The notes under the pieces: model-generated | Told to the model about the DNA's origin: nothing | The model's input: the letters and a program-made list of their open reading frames with translations, nothing else | Databases searched by the model: none | Made by a program: the position numbers and the translations under genes | DNA from: Mytilus galloprovincialis | Lineage: Eukaryota > Mollusca > Bivalvia > Mytilida > Mytilidae | Length of the DNA: 64,000 nt | Reading direction: 5' to 3' | NCBI RefSeq assembly: GCF_965363235.1 | Contig: NC_134844.1 | Coordinates: 72,471,497-72,535,496 of the forward strand | In this document: one piece after another, positions 46,203-59,529 of the stretch | Layout: every line of letters starts with the position of its first letter | How positions within the stretch are numbered: position 1 is the stretch's first letter

Positions 46203-47830
46203 TGAATTTGATGCAGCCTTTTTCGCCTATTAATTAATTCCCTAAATTTGACAACTAAACACCAAACTATCAAAAAACCTGTAAGATTGATATATAAATG
46301 AGAAAGCTGTAAAGTTATATGAAAATCTAAGTTGATTTGAAAAAGTTAAAAAAAAATTTAAAGGTGACCAGTCACCATCCAAATTTGGTCCAAACTTAAA
46401 ATTGCAGCTTTTTTAAAGCTATTAAATTTGACCTACCGAATTAGACTATTTACCGGATTTGTAATCACATAAGCAACACGACGGGTGCCGCATGTGGAGC
46501 AGGATCTGCTTACCCTTCCGGAGCACCTGAGATCACCCCTAGTTTTTGGTGGGGTTCGTGTTGTTTATTCTTTAGTTTTCTATGTTGTGTCATGTGTACT
46601 ATTGTTTTTCTGTTTGTCTTTTTCATTTTTAGCCATGGCGTTGTCAGTTTGTTTTAGATTTATGAGTTTGACTGTCCCTTTGGTATCTTTCGTCCCTCTT
46701 TTTTTAACTAAATCCATAAAACTGACAGCAAAAAAACAAAGTACTAAACAGCCTGGCATTCAGTAAGATCAATATAAAAATGATTTAGCAGTAGAGTTTT
46801 ATGAAAATGCAAGTTGATTTGAAAAACTTATGAACAAATTTAAAGATGACTATCTTGAAATAACCTAAAACAGAAAATTTAGCTTTTTCTTAAACCTTTT
46901 TATTAAATCCATAAGAATGACAGCAGCATACCAAACTACCAAACAACTTGGCATTCTTTTAGATCAATATATAAATGAAATAGCTGTAAAGTTTTATGGA
47001 AATCCATGTTGATTTGAAAAAGTTATAAAAAAAATTAAAGATGACTATCTGGATTTAGCATAAACTGAAAATTTGAGCTTTTTCTTAAACCTTGTTATTA
47101 AATCCGTAAGAATGACAGACATACACCAAACTACCAATCAACGTGGCATTCTGTAAGTTCAATATATAAATGAAAAGGCTGTATAGTTTTATGAAAATCC
47201 AGGTTGATTTAAAAAAGTTATAAAAAACATTAAAGATGACTATCTAGATTCAGCCTAAACTTAAAATTCTAGATTTTTTTTACCTATTTATAAAATCCAT
47301 AAAAATGACAGCAATACACCAAAGTACCAAACAAACTGGCTTTCTGTAAGATCAATATATAATTGAGATAGCTCTTGAGTTTTATGAAAATCCAAGTTGA
47401 TTTGAAAAAGTTATAAAAAAAATTAAAGTTGACTATCTGAATTTAGCCTTAAATGAAAATTTGAGCTTTTTTTCTTACCTATTAATAAAATCCATAAATT
47501 TAACAGCAATACACCTAACTACCAAACAAACTGGTTTCCTATAAGATCAATATATTAATGAATAAGCTGTATAGGTTTTTGAAAATCCAAGTTGATTTGA
47601 AAAATTTACAAAAAAATTAAAGTTGACTATCTGAATTTATCCCTAACTAACAATTTGAGCTTTTTTTCTTACCTATTAATTAAATCCATAAATTTAACAG
47701 CAATACACCAAATTATTAAACAACTTGGTATTCCATAAGGTCAAAATAATTTATAAGATAGTCCGAACAGAAAATTTTAGCTTTTTTAATCCTTAATTAA
47801 TTCCTTAAAGTTGACAGAAATGAACCAAGC
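46203..47830. repeat. Tandem array, unit about 196 bp, about 6.5 copies
   Basis: AGCTGTA(A/T)AGTTTTATG-like words occur at 46305, 46786, 46982, 47177, 47370 and 47565. Spacings after the first are 196, 195, 193 and 195. Each unit carries CCAAGTTGATTTGAAAAAGT, AAAGATGACTATCTG and ACAGCAATACACCAAACTAC. The larger first gap is due to the R3 insertion. Confidence 0.9.
46471..46700 (+). mobile_element. R3 repeat inserted in the 196-bp array
   Basis: Matches 30908-31128 (CTGCTTACCCTTCCGGAGCA, GGTGGGGTTCGTGTTGT, CATGGCGTTGTCAG). It splits the first and second array units. The 93-codon frame at 46485-46766 comes from the repeat and is not a gene. Confidence 0.75.
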
Positions 47831-48035
47831 TACAAGTTTTTGAGTGCCCGCAAAAGAAATTTCTTACACACCGATGAAATGGATAAAAAAATTTCCTATA
47901 AAATATGTTCTGGCCCATCCACTAAATATTTTAAAAAAAGTTCTCGCCCATCCAAATATTTCCACAAAAAAAGTGCTTGCCCCGCCCCATTTTGCACCGG
48001 CCCATCCATCTGATAAATATTGAACGGTCCCTTAT

Positions 48036-48958
48036 GTAATTAGTGGCAAAATCTGGGTAAGTTCACTTGAATGAATTTAGCTCTATCATCTCTTTAACTA
48101 TACAGAAAATTTAACAAAATCTCAATCAAAACACCATGGGCTTCAAAAGGGTGTCTCAGATTGTCCCTATTGTATTCCATTCTCTCATAAATCTCTAATT
48201 AGTGTAAACATCCTAACCACATAAAAGAAGATAATGTTTAATTAGGTGTAAAATTTGTTTTATACATTCTATTTGAAATCTGAGACATCCTTTTGTAGAT
48301 AATGGCCATAGGAACAACATATAATAAAATCAACCCTCTAGGGATACCTATTCAGAAGCTAATTTCATTTGAAAGTGGAAATTTGGGGGAAAATATTTTA
48401 CACACAGTTAACATTATAATTGGTTACATAATTGTTGCATGATACTAACATTGCATTAATTTGAAAGAGTAATCTGTTACCTATCTAAAACTACCACTTT
48501 TATAAATTTTCAAGCATTATTAAGAAAGTTACAGCATTTTAAAACTTGGGAGTTGGAGTTATAAAATCTTTGTATTGTGCTACCTAAATACATAAACACA
48601 TCTTGATTTAGAGAAAAATATAACGCAGAACTCTGATGCTGTTTAGAAAGAAAGCTAAACTTGTACAGCATTGTGTTTCTTACATGACGCTACAATATTG
48701 TAAACATCATTGTAAAGATTTTTCAGGGTGTAGACATTTTCAATACACTATTCAAATAATGGGTAAAATATTATAATAAATATTGACAACCTTATGGTCA
48801 ACTACTATCCCCGAATATCAAATGGAATGACTTTAAAATATGTTAATTGTCGAGGATGAAACAATACTGATAAGTTCAACTACATGCATGATCAATCTGC
48901 AAATTATTTAATCATGATAAAAGCAGTCACGATTATGTATAGCCACACCATAATTGAA
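48036..48958. other. No gene seen
   Basis: AT-rich noncoding DNA between the tandem array and the start of copy B. No shared repeat was recognised. Confidence 0.5.
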
Positions 48959-50114
48959 CCACGCTTATAACCTGAATCAAGACCAATTCCAACACAAGCT
49001 GTAACACAAAAAGAGCTAAATAGACAAGGAAAGTAAAATGTAGCAATAGAACCTGATCACATGATTGCCTGCTAACATGGTTATACAATGCAAACGAGTA
49101 AAAAAGAGTTACATGATCTTGAACCGGTTGTTTATTTTAAATCTTTCCGTGAGCAGTACCTGAAATTGCTTCTATTAAACGGACGTGTATCATATTAATG
49201 AATTATTAATTTTCATTCTTCATTATACCACGTTATTTTGATTGGCTATCACCTATCTCGTGTCATTCTGATATATACATTCATTTCAAAATTAAATGTA
49301 AGATTCATGATAACACGAGCGTACCTCACTCTATAAATTACACAGTCAGGTAGATGAAATAAAAAAAAAAGTGATAGAAAACGTGTTTTCATGATCCTAG
49401 CAAATCAAATAAAATGTCATTAGAAGTATTAAATTCGTCTCTTAAATTTTGTACAGGGTTGCAAAAGCGTTGACCGTTCGCACATTTCTTCAGTCAGCGA
49501 CATCAATTGTAGAAGTTATTTCTCTTGTACGATGACTTTTCCCAATTATTTATTTCTTTTGTCAAATATTATTAGCAGTTATAGAAACAATTTAAAAGCA
49601 GAACAATGAGCAAACTATTTTGTTTTCGATTGATGAGTTTGAATGTCCGTTTGGTATCTTTCGCGTCTCTCTTATAACAAGTGTGATAATGTGGTCATGT
49701 TGCTTAACTAGCAGATCTTAGATTGCTGATTGTTCTGTCTTTTAATTGTTTCTTTAACTCCTTATTTTATTTGCATATCAATGTGTACAGAACACGTACA
49801 ATTCAACAATTACACAAAATAAAACAGATAACATTCACAACTTTTGAAACTATAAACCCGTAACGTTAAACGTTATATTATAAATCTGATTGAAATATAT
49901 TTTCCTTTGTCTTGTTTGATTGTATACAAAAAATTGAAATATTAAGTTTCTCAGTGAAAAGTAAGTTACTTAATTACTAAAATTTTGAAACAAAGCTTTT
50001 TGGAATAATAAATAGAGATTTCACAATATATTTTATGTCGTCATAATATCGAACACTTGCGGGTCAATTTTGTTTGAACAAAAGTCGGTATTGTTATAGT
50101 TTTTTTTTACATTA

Positions 50115-50290
50115 ATTTTAAACTATTAAACAGGGTTGATTTAAACACTTTTCCATTATCGGATAAACCGAAATATAAAATAAAATGAGAAACGGAGTAT
50201 ACGTCAATATGTGCGACGACACGCAAACTAATCCAAAAGACAAATAGAGAGTAAAGAAACTTCCTTTTAACTCGTAAAAAAATAAAATAA
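50115..50290 (+). pseudogene. Exon-like segment, broken, copy B
   Basis: Counterpart of 44756-44936. It has TGA where C reads TGG (AAA-TGA-GAA near 50187) and is shorter at the 3' end. Confidence 0.3.
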
Positions 50291-51252
50291 ACACAGGACT
50301 ACGATAATGAACCAACAGTTTCATGAGTTTCTTTTCGAAGTTATGTTGAAAATTGGTCAAGCTGTAAGGACATGTAGGTGTAGTATTTTTTTTGTAAACA
50401 ATTGCTTGATCTTTAACCTAATTATTAGTATTTTGAGTCCATTTATACCATGTTTTAGAGACAAATAAATTTTTGCTTCAGTTGTGGATATCACTTTAGT
50501 GAGAACGAGGTAGGCGCGATAACTGCTACTGTACAGTCTTAAATAATAGTTAAGAATTATCTTGCTTTAAGCCATATATGTATTAAGGCACAATGGTAAT
50601 GCAATTTAATTTTGATATTTCTGCAACAACAAAAAAAGTTCAGTGATTTCAATTGCAAATTATTTACGTTTATTAATAAATCTCTTTTTAAATATCATAT
50701 ATTTGTTAAATATACTTTATGAAGTAATAAGAAAGATAAATGTCGTCTTGAGATGATGATGATGGATGTCAAGAGGCAATGTTATAAGCATAGTCAAGAC
50801 GAGAACATGCAAATGTTTTATAGATATTAAATCTGTTTTGCACTAGATCGACAAGCTTAAGTAGATTTATTAATGTAGTAGTTCACTAGGTAGCAGCATA
50901 CAAGAAGGCATGTCATCTTTTCCCGGATACTTTATTTTGACATCCAGTCGATCGTCTTTGATCTGACTCGTTACTGCCGCGTTCTTTGCGTAGAAGCAGC
51001 GAATATCAATTTTAAAGTCTCTAGTTTGAACAATTGAAGCGTCTCGTACTTTACATTTTATTTTAAATACGTAAATAAGCACACTCAGTCTGGTAATTGT
51101 AATTACTATAAAAATATATCAATAATAATCAAAGTAATAGATTTAATAAAAACAATGTTTTAACAAAACCCCAAAACCAATTTGCAGGTTTCGACAAAGG
51201 AAAATTCATTTCGCAGTCCTGAAAAGCAAACTCTTAATCAACAGAGATTGTG

Positions 51253-51410
51253 AATTAATAACACTAACAAAGGAGGGACGAAAGATACCAGAAGGGCAGT
51301 CAAACTCATAAATCGAAAACAAACTGACAACGCCATTGCTAAAATGAAAAAGACAAACAGACAATAAAAGAACACATGACACAATATAACAACATTCCTC
51401 GTATTGGTGT
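51253..51410 (-). repeat. Dispersed repeat family R3 fragment, copy B
   Basis: Duplicate of the fragment at 2240-2400. It is followed by a G-run (51473-51481) not present at that length in A. Confidence 0.6.
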
Positions 51411-52356
51411 AGGTAAATGTTGAATAGATTTAGTCTTACAGTGGTTACTGCACCTTTTTTTTAAAGAAAAAAGGGGGGGGGTTGAGTGTGACCTTAACAA
51501 ACAATCTATGTATTCTGATCTTGGATGTTTTCCCCTTTCCTGCAAATCGGAACTGTTTTCACCATTAATTTTGTACGCATTGCGAAATCCAATTAAAGTG
51601 CTTCATAATAGTTTAATTCACTGTCCTGTTTAAATAATAAAAATAACAGGTATCACGGCAAATAAAGCATTATTCGTGATTACAAATTAGTAAACGACAA
51701 ATTAGCAAAAATATTAATAAAGTTAAGAATGAAAAATGGTAATGTGTCAAAATCCAGCATGCACCAGGAGAAGAACTTCATAAAATATAAATATTGGACT
51801 TTTCAACCCATTACACAAATATTTCGCAATATAAACTAAAAAACAAATTGACAGAATCATACCTGCATTGTTTTATATTAATTGATGCTCACCAATGTAG
51901 ATACAAAATAAATAGGGAAGGATCATAGCCAGAAATCAGTAGTGCTTTTGCTAATTAATATTCATAATATGTAAATGAGAATTGTACTACGTGATTATAG
52001 TTTGACTAAACTGGCTTGATATCGTTAAAATCTTTAAAACACGGATATTATAAGTTGCCGGTCACAGAGTCCTTGTTTACAATCACTCTGATATTTCCGT
52101 AAAGTTTTCAGGCGGTCAAAATAAAAACAATTAACGCGAATAAAGTGATTTCTTCGTGTTCTCGTGAGTTTATACTTAAAAAAATATTGGCATTTTAATT
52201 TTACGTGGGAACCTAGAGTTCAACGACTACACATACAAGGTTTGGACTTGCTTATTCGTTGGACATCCCCGTTTCAAGTTTCTTCCCGGCAACTTGTTTT
52301 TCTAAAGACCTTGTTCGCCAATTTTCAACACGAGGTTTGCAAATTTAACGTTTCAG

Positions 52357-53517
52357 CCATTTTAGCCTGTATATACTGCAATGATAAAAGCCTTTCGCTT
52401 CGAGTTTCGAAATAGCTCAGGAACCTTGATTTTTGCAACGACAGTCATTATGTTGCGTTTAAATGGTGTATATTGTTGTGTATATCTATTTTCTGCCCCG
52501 GCAACATGTCTATCACTTAAATTAACGTTAAAATTGACCATTTTTAAAAAAAATCCTTATCATTTCAATATAATTTCCGTGACCCGTATCCGATTTCATT
52601 AGTATAATATTCAAATGAGCAAAAATGGCATTGATTTCTGGATATGTGAAACGTACTTTTTTTTTGTACATGTTGCGTTCGCGGGAGTTGTTTTGCAACA
52701 AAAAAGGTATAACCTTTGAATCAAATGTGCTCTGCCTTCTGCTGAATGTTTTTTAACACGTTTTTTTATGGATATTGTTGATCAAACTACAGGCGATAAT
52801 CCTTTTATATTTATTCTATCATTGTCATATATAAGTCCTGTCGATGTTCTATACAATTTCAGTATGAATGACATTAAAACCACATATGGGCCATTTTAGC
52901 CTGTATTTTATACTGCAATGATAAAAGCCTTTCGCTTCGATTTTCAAAATAGCTCAGGAACCTTGATTTTTGCAACGACAGTCATTATGTTTCGTTTAAA
53001 TGGTGTATATTGTTGTGTATATCTATTTTCTGCCCCGGCAACCTGTCTATCACTTAAATTAAATTCAAAATTGACCATTTTTTCAAAAATCCTTATCATT
53101 TCAATATATTTTCCGTGACCCGTATCCGATTTCATTAGTATAATATTCAAATGAGCAAAAATGGCGTTCATTTCTGGATATGTGAAACGTACTTTTTTAA
53201 GATCATTGTGATTCAAGGAAAAAATTCTCTGAAAATGACACTATATCATTTTTTTTGGAAGCATACAGTTCAAAAAGAAAATTTTGTACATGTTGCGTTC
53301 GCGGGAGTTGTTTTGCAACAAAAAAGGTATAATCTTGGAATCAAATGTGCTCTGCCTTCTGCTGAATGTTTTTTTAACACGTTTTTTTTTTATGGATATT
53401 GTTGATCAAACTACAGGCGATAATCCTTTTATATTTATTCTATCATTGTCAAATATAAGTCCTGTAGATTTTCTATACAACTTCAGTATGAATGACATTA
53501 AAACCACATATGGGCCT
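52357..53517. repeat. Local tandem duplication of about 533 bp in copy B
   Basis: GCCATTTTAGCCTGTAT begins at 52357 and again at 52890. Both are followed by ATGATAAAAGCCTTTCGCTT and, later, by GTTGCGTTCGCGGGAGTTGT and AAACTACAGGCGATAATCC. The first unit lacks about 95 bases that the second shares with copy A (2925-3010). Paired 66-73-codon frames here are duplicates of noncoding DNA. Confidence 0.85.
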
Positions 53518-53525
53518 TGGTGACC

Positions 53526-53790
53526 CTATTGTCTATGTAGTTAATCAGACAACTGTTTCACTAGCCAGTCAACGTTTAAGTTTTCAGTTCGATCCCGCAC
53601 GGGGTAGGTGCATTCGATTCTAATCTGAAATGACCAGGTTAGTTTTCCTACCGAAGGTTTGTGGTTTTCGCCGAACATTACAACTTCCTAAACCAATGAA
53701 AACTGACTGCGACGAAATAGTACAACAGTGTTGAAAATGGAATTTAACACCAATGAATAAATCAATCAATCAATCAATCAATCAATCAAC
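53526..53790 (+). mobile_element. tRNA-derived SINE, uninterrupted copy
   Basis: Same SINE as 3246-4350 without the insertion. It has a B-box-like GTTCGATCC near 53588, body CCTACCGAAGGTTTGTGGTT, then AACAGTGTTGAAAATGG and a long AATC/TCAA tail from about 53757. Confidence 0.7.
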
Positions 53791-55628
53791 GAAACCACTA
53801 AATGTCATATAATCTTCAATCTGAATATAGATATCGTGCAAACATTTTTTTTTCTGTTATAGAACATGCCTTTCGTTAAATGGCATTATGCTTCAAAACT
53901 TGTTAACAAATGGTATTAAATTATCATTCGCTTATCTAAAAATTACCTGTTTGAAATGAACCGCCATTTAAGTGTCTCACTGTTTGTTTATTTGTTTACA
54001 TTGTGACCATGACTCTCGACTACCACGTGATCAGTTTCTATTTTTGCATTATTACCTTCCTTGTCAATGTACCCTTTTGCGTTTCAGCTTGTGTTATTAC
54101 TCCAGATTTGATTCAGGTAAGTATTGGAATACTTATATTTGGTACAGTAATCAATACATAGGCTTTTCCCATTAAAAGTTTAATTTGTAATTCGACGATC
54201 ATTTACCAGGTAATATCGAGGCTCGAGTATCGAGGATATAAAATATAGTTACATTTATATCATGTATGATTACGTAGCATATCAATAACTTGTAGCTCAC
54301 CTGGACCAAAGGGCAAGGTTTGATAACGACTGCAGTCGTACATTCTGCTTATAACTTCGGCCACCCGAAGCGGAAGTGCAAATATAAGGATTCTTTCAGG
54401 GTATTTGCTACGCTTTTCACATGCTCTGTTTCTATTGGTTTTTTTTTATCAATCTCATTATTCAGTGAACTTCGACAACAAACTCGAACGATAGTACGTT
54501 ATAAATGTGTAATAAGAATACAATATTTCTTAGTTTAGTATATATTCATGAATTTGTTTTATAATTTGAACATCAAAATTTTAAGAAACATATTGCATAT
54601 GACATCAAATTACACTGATTATTTAAAAACAAATTCGGATATCTTTCCCCATCAACTATCACAACCATCTTCACTATAAATTGAAAAAAAGAAATAGAAT
54701 GAGCAAACTCACCAATGTAAACAGACGGGTCTGTGTTGTAGGTGTAATACCATCATTGATTTCTCCTGTTAAACTTATTTAAATTTGCAAAAAAGATACA
54801 GTTACGTGGTATGAGTAAAGTGTTATTCTGTCCAGTACTATAGACACAATTTCACATATCATTCCATTGCATTTAATAACCCTCAATGGAATTTAAACAA
54901 TCAATTATTTACCTTTTGTTTACCAGTATAAAAGTTTCAGTAATCATGTTACCTCAAGGTTCCAAAATATTCACAAGAAACACAAGAAACAAATACATAT
55001 ACACCGATTATTTATGTGTATGACCAAGAAATGTTATACTGCAAAACAATGTAGGATTATTTTTCCACAACTGTCAAATTCAAGACATATATATTGTCTA
55101 TTTTTCGTATTCAACCGGATGTGACGTACTATGCATATAGTTTTTTTTCCTTTTGTGACATTTGTTATGTTCTCATAAGTTTTGTAGATTAGCAGGTTGA
55201 AAAGTACCACCTCTTTGCGTGGTAATAAGAATATTATATACAACTAGTCCTTATTTAATGTTGATCAGATGGGAACATTGGTTGCAATATTTGTACATAA
55301 ATAGTTACTTTTTTATTTTCCTTTTGGCAAAATCGTGACCAAAGTACTTCACAGGACACCGGTGTCTGACATACCCGAGACAAACTTCGTTAAGTCATAT
55401 GATAATCTTCTTGTTTGGAAAAACTGAGGTAATTGAAAGAAATATAAGTTGTAAGTAAACCTCGAATGACACTTGGTAGGTATTTGTTTGTTAAGTACTG
55501 TTATGATAAGAACACTTGAACAGAGAAGTATTCGCTGATTCCCAACTAATTAAAATAAATCTTGTGATGCTGCACGTCTAAATGTTTATCAGGACTTATG
55601 ATTGTAACATCATCTACAAATACAACTT

Positions 55629-55770
55629 GGTCCTCAATGCTCTTCAACTTTGTATTTTATTTGGGCTTTTTTTACTTTTTTGGATTTGAGCGTCACTGAT
55701 GAGTCTTTCATAGACGAAACGTGCGTCTAGCGTTAATACAAAATTTAATCCTGGTATCTATGATGAGTTT
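55629..55770 (+). repeat. Dispersed repeat family R4, left-truncated, copy B
   Basis: Starts abruptly at GGTCCTCAATGCTCTTCAAC, inside the longer repeat seen in A. This marks the right edge of the segment missing from B. Confidence 0.7.
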
Positions 55771-56245
55771 ATGGCAAACATGGTAAAAAATGTTTTCACA
55801 AGTTCTCCTCATTTATTCCTCAATTGATCACTATGTTTATCAAAGTCTAATCTGACTTTGCATACTATTAGTCAGTCACAGTATTACCTCCTAGAAATAA
55901 TGCAAGCGAAGTGATATACCTAAATGAAAATCTCAGTAGCCAGTTGTATTTCGTTTTAACTCATCTTTTGGTGACTAGATTGCAAACAAGGATGCAAAAG
56001 TTTCAATAACTTCTAAAAAAAAAGCAAAAGTTCAAAACTTTTCTGCATTGCCATGTTGTCTAGTCTTCAACTAACCGAGTGAAATGTTATCCAAGTTGCA
56101 AGTAATATTCCAATGGTCTCACATGATTACTATTCAATCTTGAAAGACATTTGAGTGAATATCTTTTCAGAAACGTTCATGTGAATACATGTATATGACA
56201 TGTATTTGTTTGTTTTGTTTAAAATGTTCATATATTGATGAGTTA

Positions 56246-56261
56246 TATTTTTATTTTGCAG
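56246..56261 (+). promoter_or_regulatory. Predicted splice acceptor before the copy-B B-box gene
   Basis: TTTTTATTTTGCAG, with the AG at 56260-56261, is 20 bases before the start codon at 56282. Identical in layout to copy A. Confidence 0.5.
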
Positions 56262-56281
56262 CTGTTAAACATAGTTTTATA

Positions 56282-57960
56282 ATGGCTAGTGCAGCACATG
56301 TGTGTGGAATATGTGATCTTCGTCACGTGACAAAACCATCTGTAGCCTGGTGTCCAGAATGTGATGAAGGATTTTGTTCGGGTTGTGAAGAACACCACAG
56401 CCTGTCAAAGGCAACCCGACATCACAAAACGGTGACAATAGCTGAATACCAAACACTACCTCAAGATGTGCTGCAGATCACCCAGTCTTGTACCAAGCAT
56501 AATGAAAAATTAATTTTATACTGCAGAGATCATGAAACACCGTGCTGTGGTATATGTGTCAATGAAGGTCATAAAGGATGCAATAAAGTTGTCAATCTAA
56601 ACGACATCGCAAACAACGCAAAGACCTCCACCTCTTTCCAAGAAATTGAGGAAACGCTTATTGAAATGTTGGACAATATTAAAGAAATAAAAAACATGTA
56701 CAAAGAAAATATAACTAATCTTTCAGAAAGCAGAAACCAGATTGAAAAACAAATTCAGGACATTCGTTCTAAGATCGATACTCACCTCAATACAATACAG
56801 AAGAAGTTGATAGATGAAATCAAAAAAGTAGAGAAAACCGAAATAAAGAAAGTTCGTCTGCTGGTGAAAACATTAGAAGAAAAGGAGAAGCATTTAAAAA
56901 AGTACCAGAATTCAATTGCAAATATCAAGCAGCATGCTTCCGACCTCCAGACATTTATGTCAATCAGACAAATAGAGCAGGATTTATCTAAAAATTACGA
57001 GTTCATTCAGTCATGTGTCAACGGAGACGCTTTTAATACCAGGATCATCACTTGTAGCATTGACAAATCAATCGAGACCATTACTAGAAGCGTACAAAGA
57101 TTTGGAGAAATATCTTTAGTAGTGAGACAAACTAAAGTAGCATTACGAGACAGAAAGAAAACACAAGCTCAAATAATTATTCCACAACTACCAACTAAAT
57201 CAATTGACAATGTTACAGCGCTGTTACAGCAGACGATCAAGACAACATCAAAGAACGTGCGAGGTTGTTGTATTCTTCCGGATGGTAGACTGGCGTTAAC
57301 CTGCTATGACAGGGATATGCTAATTTTGATAAAGGCTGACGGTTATAAAGATTTTGAGATACAACTACCAGGTGCAGTCGATGTAACAAATGGAACCAGA
57401 GACAACATATTGATTGTATCTTCAAAAAGCCCAAAGAAGGGCCTAAGTATTATTGACATTAAGATTAGGGCAATTACGAAATTCATTCCTATCGAATATA
57501 ATTGTTATGGTGTAGTAGTACATAACGACAATGTAATATTTTGTACAGAATCCGAACTGAAGATACTTAACCTTCAGACCGAATCTATTAATACGATCAC
57601 AAATGAAAACATATCAGAGTTTTCATATGTCGACACAAATGGAAAATACATTTATTATACAGCACTGTATAAAGATTCTGTTACGTGCTGTGACTTTAAA
57701 GGTGTCATTCAATGGACATTTACAGATAAAAAAATATCGGCAGTCCTCTTGGTATTGCTCTAAACGACGACGGCTTTGTGTTTGTTTTATCAAATAATTC
57801 TGTTGTTCTTATATCACCTTGTGGTAATCAGTCTAAAAATTTTATTAAACACTATGATATACTACGAGCACAAGCGTTGCATTATGACAAATCAACAGAG
57901 ATGCTGTTATTGGCAAATAATGAAGAAAACGCATTTGTGTATAAAGTTGGTTTAAAATGA
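56282..57960 (+). pseudogene. B-box / beta-propeller protein (TRIM-like, no RING), copy B, 3' frameshift
   Basis: Begins MASAAHVCGICDLRH, like copy A. The frame is open through both B-boxes (second one HETPCCGICVNEGH), the coiled coil and most of the propeller. Near 57730 copy B has one A fewer in an A-run and nine extra bases (TATCGGCAG), a net +8. The frame therefore shifts, reads ISAVLLVLL and stops at 57761-57763. The original frame resumes to FVYKVGLK, with a stop at 57958-57960 and AATAAA at 57964-57969. As it stands the product would be about 493 residues from this start, with the last propeller blade or blades missing. A truncated but stable product is possible. The coding difference from copy A is small (a few percent by eye). 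Confidence 0.85.
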
Positions 57961-59529
57961 AATAATAAATCAAAATTGTAGTATAAAAAGTTATCTTTCG
58001 GTATCAAAACAGGGACATTTCAGAACTTATCACAAACGAAAGATATTGTTTTCATGTGCCAGGAATAATGAATTTTGCCCTAAAATAATATCTATCAATG
58101 ACTTTTCTTGTATTTGGTTAGTTTTTAATGATTGACTGCACACTAAGTTTGAGTTTGACTTTTCAAATAATACATCTATAAGTCCTGGATTTTGTTATCA
58201 ATGTGTCTAAGTCTTGAATTTTTCTATTCATGTGTCAAAGTCCTTAATTGTGTTATGTACGTGTCGAAGTCCTTAGTTGTGTTATGTATGTGACTCAGTC
58301 CTAAATTGTGTTTAAATTGCTTTTCCAAAATTTCTTTTTATGTAAGCTACTTTTTTTGGGAAAAAAAGAGGAGTTTTAGATTTAGAAGTATGACATACAA
58401 CTAGAATATTTAGATTGCATACTTTCTTTCTATTTTCCTTCCATACAGGGAGTTTACAAAAGGTCTAGTAGCAATTTCGGCTTTATATATATTATGTGTG
58501 TATTTATTGTCTTGCTTACAAAATAATTATGCAAACTGAACACTTTCTTGATTTTGATCATAAAGATAATGTTGATCATTCCCGAATTTTAATATCCGAC
58601 TTTTTTTGGTAAATGGACAGAATGACATTATTAACACCTTTTCCCTATCAAATACGGTTGTTAAGGTAACAAAAAGTAAAATAATAAAAATATTGAACTC
58701 CGAGGAAAACTCCAAACGGGAAGTCCCTAATCAAATGGCAAAATTAAATAATAAAACACAATACACAAATGGACAACAACTGTCATATTCCTGACTTGGT
58801 ACAGGCATTTTCAAATGTAGAAAATGGTGGATTGAACTTGTGTTATAGCGCTAAACATCTCACTTGTAAGTCAGTTGCATCAAATTCCATTATATTTACA
58901 ACGGTGCTTGAACAAAACAGACATAATAAGTAAAATTGGGGTTCAGCACTGTGTCATAATCTCAAAACAAACAATTATTTAACAAAGAAGCACACAAAAG
59001 CATTTATCAAATTTAACAACCACATTCATTGCTGAGCGTCTGTGACTTCGGAAAATGTAAATGTCACACAGAAAGAAATATAAAATAATTTTGTCGTTCT
59101 AATAAAATTGAGAATGGAAATGGGGAATAAGTATATTCAGAAATATTATAATTTCACACGGGGAATTGTGGTATACAGGGTTAAAAAAATCAAAAGTTAT
59201 GTTAGAACTAATTTCAGAAAAAAAGAACGAGATCTAAAATTATTCAGAAGTTCTTTAGAATTTTTAAGATAATCAACATATGGTTTTGTCGTTCAAGTAT
59301 TTTTCAAAATTATAACAGAACAAGAACATAATTGAGGAATCTTTAAACGTGTAAAGCCACGTCATATGTACTAAAGAAACACAAAAAGTCACACGCACAA
59401 AACACACCAGCAAAAATGAACGGGATGTATCAGTACCGAGCTACGTCAAAGGAATATCCCAGGAAACAGAACAAACAGCAAAAGCAATATAAATAATAGA
59501 ATAAAGACAAATAGATAAAAGAACAATAT
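57961..59529. other. Noncoding, shared with copy A
   Basis: Aligned with 10332-12249 minus the 345-base segment. There is no supported gene. A truncated end of the 24077-type repeat lies near 59104-59130. Confidence 0.5.

Larger units (their letters stand above)
45893..48035. repeat. Repeat block flanked by similar CCCATC-rich ends
   Basis: The left end (45893-45985) has CCCATCCTTTTAAATTCTGA, AAAAGTCCTTGCCCATC and AAAAGTCCTTGCCCC. The right end (47880-48015) has GGCCCATCCACTAAATATTT, AAAAGTTCTCGCCCATCC and AAAAGTGCTTGCCCCGCCCC. Between them lies the 196-bp tandem array, itself hit by an R3 repeat. The similar ends suggest one composite unit or an expanded repeat. Confidence 0.45.

Noticed and set aside
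46485..46766. 93-codon hydrophobic frame
   Set aside because: Lies within the R3 dispersed repeat, which also occurs in other places without this frame.
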